DNA from: Halomonas urumqiensis
Lineage (GTDB): Bacteria > Pseudomonadota > Gammaproteobacteria > Pseudomonadales > Halomonadaceae
NCBI RefSeq assembly: GCF_003028575.1
Contig: NZ_PYUD01000012.1
Span: forward strand, 1 to 54,371
Direction of reading: 5' to 3'
DNA: 54,371 bases
Shown here: positions 51,421 to 54,371 of the stretch, piece after piece
Numbering within the stretch: the first letter of the stretch is position 1
How the letters are laid out: every line of letters begins with the position of its first letter
Translations under genes and position numbers: made by a program
The notes under the pieces: model-generated
What the model was told of the DNA's origin: nothing
The model's input: only the letters and a program-made list of their open reading frames with translations
The model's database searches: none

Positions 51421-52662
51421 TCAGGCGCTGCCGAACAGCGCCCCGGCGATGCGAAAACCGGCGATCCAGGTGCCGGCGGCGGAGCCGAGCGTGGCCATGA
51501 TGAACACCAGCAGCGTGCGCGAGACGCGGTTGTGCCACCAGCCCTTCAGCGAGGTGACATCGTGGCGCAGGGTCGAGAAGTCGCGCACCTTGGGCTTGCG
51601 CAGGTAGAGCTCGACGCCGGCGGCGACGAAACCGGCACCGATGGTGGGGTTCAGCGAGGTCAGGGGGGCGGCGAACATGGTCGCCACCACGGTGAGCGGA
51701 TGCGCCCAGGCTATCAAGGTGGCAAGCCCGGAGAGCACGCCATTGATCAGGAACCACTCGCCGACCAGTTGCCAGCCAAGGTCGGTATTGCGTGAGAAAC
51801 CGATGGCGAAGCCGGTCAGCACCAGGCCGGTGATCAGCCACGGCAGTGCCTTCCACAGCTTCGAGGGCGGCGGGGTGCGCTCCAGTGCTTCGCGCTCTGG
51901 GGTCGGCGCCGCCGGTGTCGGGCCTTCCAGGTCCTCGGCCATGCCCTTCATATGGCCGGCGCCGATCACTACCAGCACGTTGCGAAAGCGCCCGGGAGGA
52001 GCGTCTTCGGCCAAGCGCAGCACCATGTAGCGGTCGCGCTCGGTGATCAACGGGACATACAGTGATTGCGACTCGGCGGCGAACTCGCTGAAGGTGGCTT
52101 CCAGCACGTCGCCCTCCTTGAGCCGTTCGATTTCCTCGGCCGAGACATCCTGGCGCGACAGCACGCTACCGAGCAGCCCCGAGAACAGGTTGAAGCGCTG
52201 CCACCACGGCACGTTGTGGTAGATGCGCTTCAGCGTGACGCCCACGTCGCGGTCGATCAGTATCAGCGGCAATTCGGCCTTGCGCGACTCCTGCAACGCG
52301 GCACGCATCTCGGCGCCGGGCTCGATCCCCGACTGTTCGGCCAGGCGCTGCTGGAAGGCGCCGAGCGCCAGGCTCGCCGCCACCATGCCGGCCTTGCCCT
52401 GGCGGAAGATCTCGAAGAGATCCTGGTTGGCCAGTGCGTCGGGGTTGTCGAGGCTCTGGTGGCGGGAATCGCACAGCTCGATGGCCACGGCATCGAAGTC
52501 GCCGGAGCGAATCAGCGTGCGCACGTCGTTGGCGCTCTCGGAGGACACATGGGCCGTACCGAGCAAGGTATAGCGGGTCTCGCCCACCTGAATGACACGC
52601 TGCGGGCCGGTGATGGCGGGCGTCTGGTCGGCGGTGGGGACGGTGTCCTGAGGGTCGGTCAT
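51421..52662 (-). CDS. TraB/PrgY-type membrane protein (COG1916)
   Basis: A 413-aa protein. The N-terminal TraB/TIKI-type domain has the two signature motifs: LLGTAHVSSES (GxxH-like) and IGAGHMKGM, with an IELCDSRHQSL conserved acidic segment. The C-terminal third has hydrophobic helices (ALPWLITGLVLTGFAIGF, WFLINGVLSGLATLIAW, PTIGAGFVAAGVELYL, LLVFIMATLGSAAGTWIAGF). Homologues in Gram-positives inhibit pheromone activity; the role in Gram-negatives is unknown. ATG 52662 is preferred; an upstream ATG at 52701 is possible. Confidence 0.83.
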   Translation of the reverse strand: MTDPQDTVPTADQTPAITGPQRVIQVGETRYTLLGTAHVSSESANDVRTLIRSGDFDAVAIELCDSRHQSLDNPDALANQDLFEIFRQGKAGMVAASLALGAFQQRLAEQSGIEPGAEMRAALQESRKAELPLILIDRDVGVTLKRIYHNVPWWQRFNLFSGLLGSVLSRQDVSAEEIERLKEGDVLEATFSEFAAESQSLYVPLITERDRYMVLRLAEDAPPGRFRNVLVVIGAGHMKGMAEDLEGPTPAAPTPEREALERTPPPSKLWKALPWLITGLVLTGFAIGFSRNTDLGWQLVGEWFLINGVLSGLATLIAWAHPLTVVATMFAAPLTSLNPTIGAGFVAAGVELYLRKPKVRDFSTLRHDVTSLKGWWHNRVSRTLLVFIMATLGSAAGTWIAGFRIAGALFGSA

Positions 52663-52721
52663 GTAGGCTCGGTCAGAAAAAGTGGTGGGTCGATTATCCA
52701 TCAAGCGGCCCGGCCGGCCAA

Positions 52722-52740
52722 ACGCCGCGGTTCGCGGCGT
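52722..52740 (-). terminator. Putative terminator after trkH
   Basis: On the minus strand an 8-bp GC stem ACGCCGCG / CGCGGCGT with a 3-base loop is followed by TTTGG, 13 bp after the trkH stop. Short T-run, so moderate strength. Confidence 0.5.
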
Positions 52741-52752
52741 CACGGGTCAGGC

Positions 52753-54201
52753 TCAACGTCGCCAGAAAGCCGGTGTGAACAGCACCAGCACGGTGAAGAT
52801 CTCCAGACGCCCGAGCAGCATCGCCATCACCAGGATCCATTTGGCGAGTACCGGAAGCTGGCCATAGTTGGCCGAGGCCTCGCCCAATGCCGGGCCGAGA
52901 TTGTTCAGCGATGAAGCCACGGTGGACCAGGCGGTGACCTGATCGATGCCGGTGGCCATCACGCCCACCAGCATCAGGAAGAAAAGCATCACGTAGACCG
53001 AGAAGAAGCCCCATACCGCCTGGGCGATGCCATCCGGTACGCTGACCTTGCCGACCTTCACCGCGATCACCGCGTTGGGGTGGATCAGGCGCATCACTTC
53101 GCGCATGCCCTGCTTGAGGATCAGGATGATGCGGATCACCTTCATGCCGCCACCGGTCGAACCTGAACAGCCACCGACGAACGCCGCCACGAACAGCAGG
53201 AACGGCAGGGCGCCTGGCCAGGCGGAAAAGTCGGCGACCCCGAACCCCGCGGTGGTGGCCACCGACACTACCTGGAAGATGCCGTGGCGCAACCCGCGTT
53301 GGGTGTCGTAGGTGTCGGTGAGCCATAGCGTGACCACCGTCACTACCACCAGGCTCGCCAGGAAGATCAGCAGGAAACGCGCCTCGGGATCCTGGAGGTA
53401 GTGGGTCAGGCGCTTCTCGCGCCAGGCCAGGAAGTGCAGGCTGAAACTCATTGCCGAGACGATCAGGAAGAACACGCAGATCAGCTCGATCAGCGCACTG
53501 TCGAAATGACCGATACTGGCGTCGTAGGTGGAGAACCCACCGATGGCCACAGTCGAGAAACTGTGTCCCAGGGCGTCGAACCAGTTCATTCCCGCCGCCC
53601 AGTAGGCGGCGAAGCAGGTCAGGGTGAGCGAGGCGTAGATGTACCACAGCGCCTTGGCGGTCTCGGTGATCCGTGGGGTCAGCTTGGAGTCCTTCAGCGG
53701 CCCCGGAATCTCGGTACGGTAGAGGGCCATGCCGCCGACGCCCAGCGTCGGCAGAATCGCCACCGCCAATACCACGATCCCCATGCCGCCCAGCCACTGG
53801 AGTTGCTGGCGATAGTAGAGGATCGATTCCGGCAGCAATTCGATACCGGTGATCACCGTGGCACCGGTGGTGGTCAGCCCCGAGAAGGATTCGAACACCG
53901 CATCGGTGATCGACAGGGCATCGGGGCCGGTGAGCATCAGGGGCAGCGAGCCGAACAGCCCCAGCACGCTCCAGAACAGCGCGGCGATCAGGAACCCGTC
54001 GCGTGTGCGCAACTCCTTGCGGGCGCGGCGATTGGGCAAGAACATCAGTGCGCCGGTCGCCACCGTGATGGCGATGGCGATGGCGTAGGCATCCCACAGG
54101 CCATCACCGAACAGGATGGAAATCACGATCGGTGGCATCATGGTCAGGCTGAACAGCATCAGCAGCAGGCCCAGGATGCGCAGGATCATGCGCAGGCTCA
54201 T
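52753..54201 (-). CDS. trkH: Trk system potassium uptake protein TrkH
   Basis: A 482-aa K+ channel-like subunit. The four selectivity-filter repeats are recognisable: TTTGATVI (residues ~110-117), VAIGGFSTYD (~220), TTAGFGVADF (~315) and SSLNNLGPALG (~435). GGCSGSTGGGMKVIRI, a gate segment, is intact. E. coli TrkH is 483 aa. In halophilic Halomonas the Trk system drives K+ uptake for osmoadaptation. AAGGAG precedes ATG 54201, and trkA ends 43 bp upstream, so trkA-trkH is one operon. Confidence 0.95.
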   Translation of the reverse strand: MSLRMILRILGLLLMLFSLTMMPPIVISILFGDGLWDAYAIAIAITVATGALMFLPNRRARKELRTRDGFLIAALFWSVLGLFGSLPLMLTGPDALSITDAVFESFSGLTTTGATVITGIELLPESILYYRQQLQWLGGMGIVVLAVAILPTLGVGGMALYRTEIPGPLKDSKLTPRITETAKALWYIYASLTLTCFAAYWAAGMNWFDALGHSFSTVAIGGFSTYDASIGHFDSALIELICVFFLIVSAMSFSLHFLAWREKRLTHYLQDPEARFLLIFLASLVVVTVVTLWLTDTYDTQRGLRHGIFQVVSVATTAGFGVADFSAWPGALPFLLFVAAFVGGCSGSTGGGMKVIRIILILKQGMREVMRLIHPNAVIAVKVGKVSVPDGIAQAVWGFFSVYVMLFFLMLVGVMATGIDQVTAWSTVASSLNNLGPALGEASANYGQLPVLAKWILVMAMLLGRLEIFTVLVLFTPAFWRR

Positions 54202-54244
54202 CGTGCGGCGCTCCTTGCGTTGGGTTCCATGTCCAGGCTGATCA

Positions 54245-54371
54245 TCAGAAGAACGTCAGCCCGACCTGGAACAGCCGTTCGACGTCACGCAGGCGGCGCT
54301 TGTCGATCACGAACAGGATGACGTGATCGCCGGACTCGACCATCACGTCGTCGTGGGCGATCAGCACCTCC
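54245..54371 (-). CDS. trkA: Trk system potassium transport protein TrkA, C-terminal end (cut by window edge)
   Basis: The last 41 codons are visible: EVLIAHDDVMVESGDHVILF, VIDKRRLRDVERLFQVGLTF and F before TGA. This matches the C-terminus of TrkA's second RCK_C domain (the SHDDVEIESGDHVILF/RDVERLFQVG pattern of E. coli TrkA). TrkA binds NAD(H)/ATP on the cytosolic face and gates TrkH. Confidence 0.9.
   Translation of the reverse strand, partial: EVLIAHDDVMVESGDHVILFVIDKRRLRDVERLFQVGLTFF

Overview
The window is GC-rich gammaproteobacterial chromosome, most likely from a halomonad (Halomonas or a close relative). The basis is overall protein similarity, housekeeping gene order (valS-holC-ilvE, pepA divergent from lptFG, trkA-trkH, bfd-bfr) and an osmoadaptation-type Trk K+ system. 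I see no rRNA, tRNA, CRISPR array or prophage. The only clear mobile-element gene is a transposase start cut by the left edge.

Layout. 0-5.4 kb: small stand-alone genes (lysozyme-inhibitor-type lipoprotein, azoR, tag, DUF411, gloA, DoxX, META lipoprotein). 5.4-16 kb: housekeeping block (valS, holC, ilvE, pepA, lptF, lptG, an RDD protein) and an iron pair (bfd, bfr). 16-19 kb: an NMT1-type ABC importer behind what looks like a complete sigma54/NtrC control region (two enhancer boxes 42 bp apart and a -24/-12 promoter). 19-24.7 kb: DUF1653, tcdA, truC and a TAXI-type TRAP transporter.

24.9-47.9 kb is the most interesting part: a probable phosphorus-starvation island. Five operons each carry, upstream, direct repeats of an 11-bp unit of the PhoB type (CTGTCAT-N4), usually ending 42-52 bp before the first start codon. 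They are: a 49-aa protein with a GT4 glycosyltransferase and a deaminase; ugpBAEC; a second Ugp-like importer; phnDCEE; and an aminoethylphosphonate/iron-type importer fused by overlapping genes to a metallo-beta-lactamase-fold hydrolase and a histidine phosphatase. The last could import an organophosphate and release phosphate in two steps. A cation diffusion facilitator and an MFS carrier lie among them. 48-54.4 kb: aceK, an atypical sirtuin, tapT, a TraB protein, trkH and the end of trkA.

Scattered between genes are four full copies and one half copy of a ~95-bp (up to ~145-bp with flanks) palindromic repeat whose stems show compensatory changes between copies, and one separate 145-bp MITE-like palindrome. 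All regulatory calls were made by eye and no search was run.
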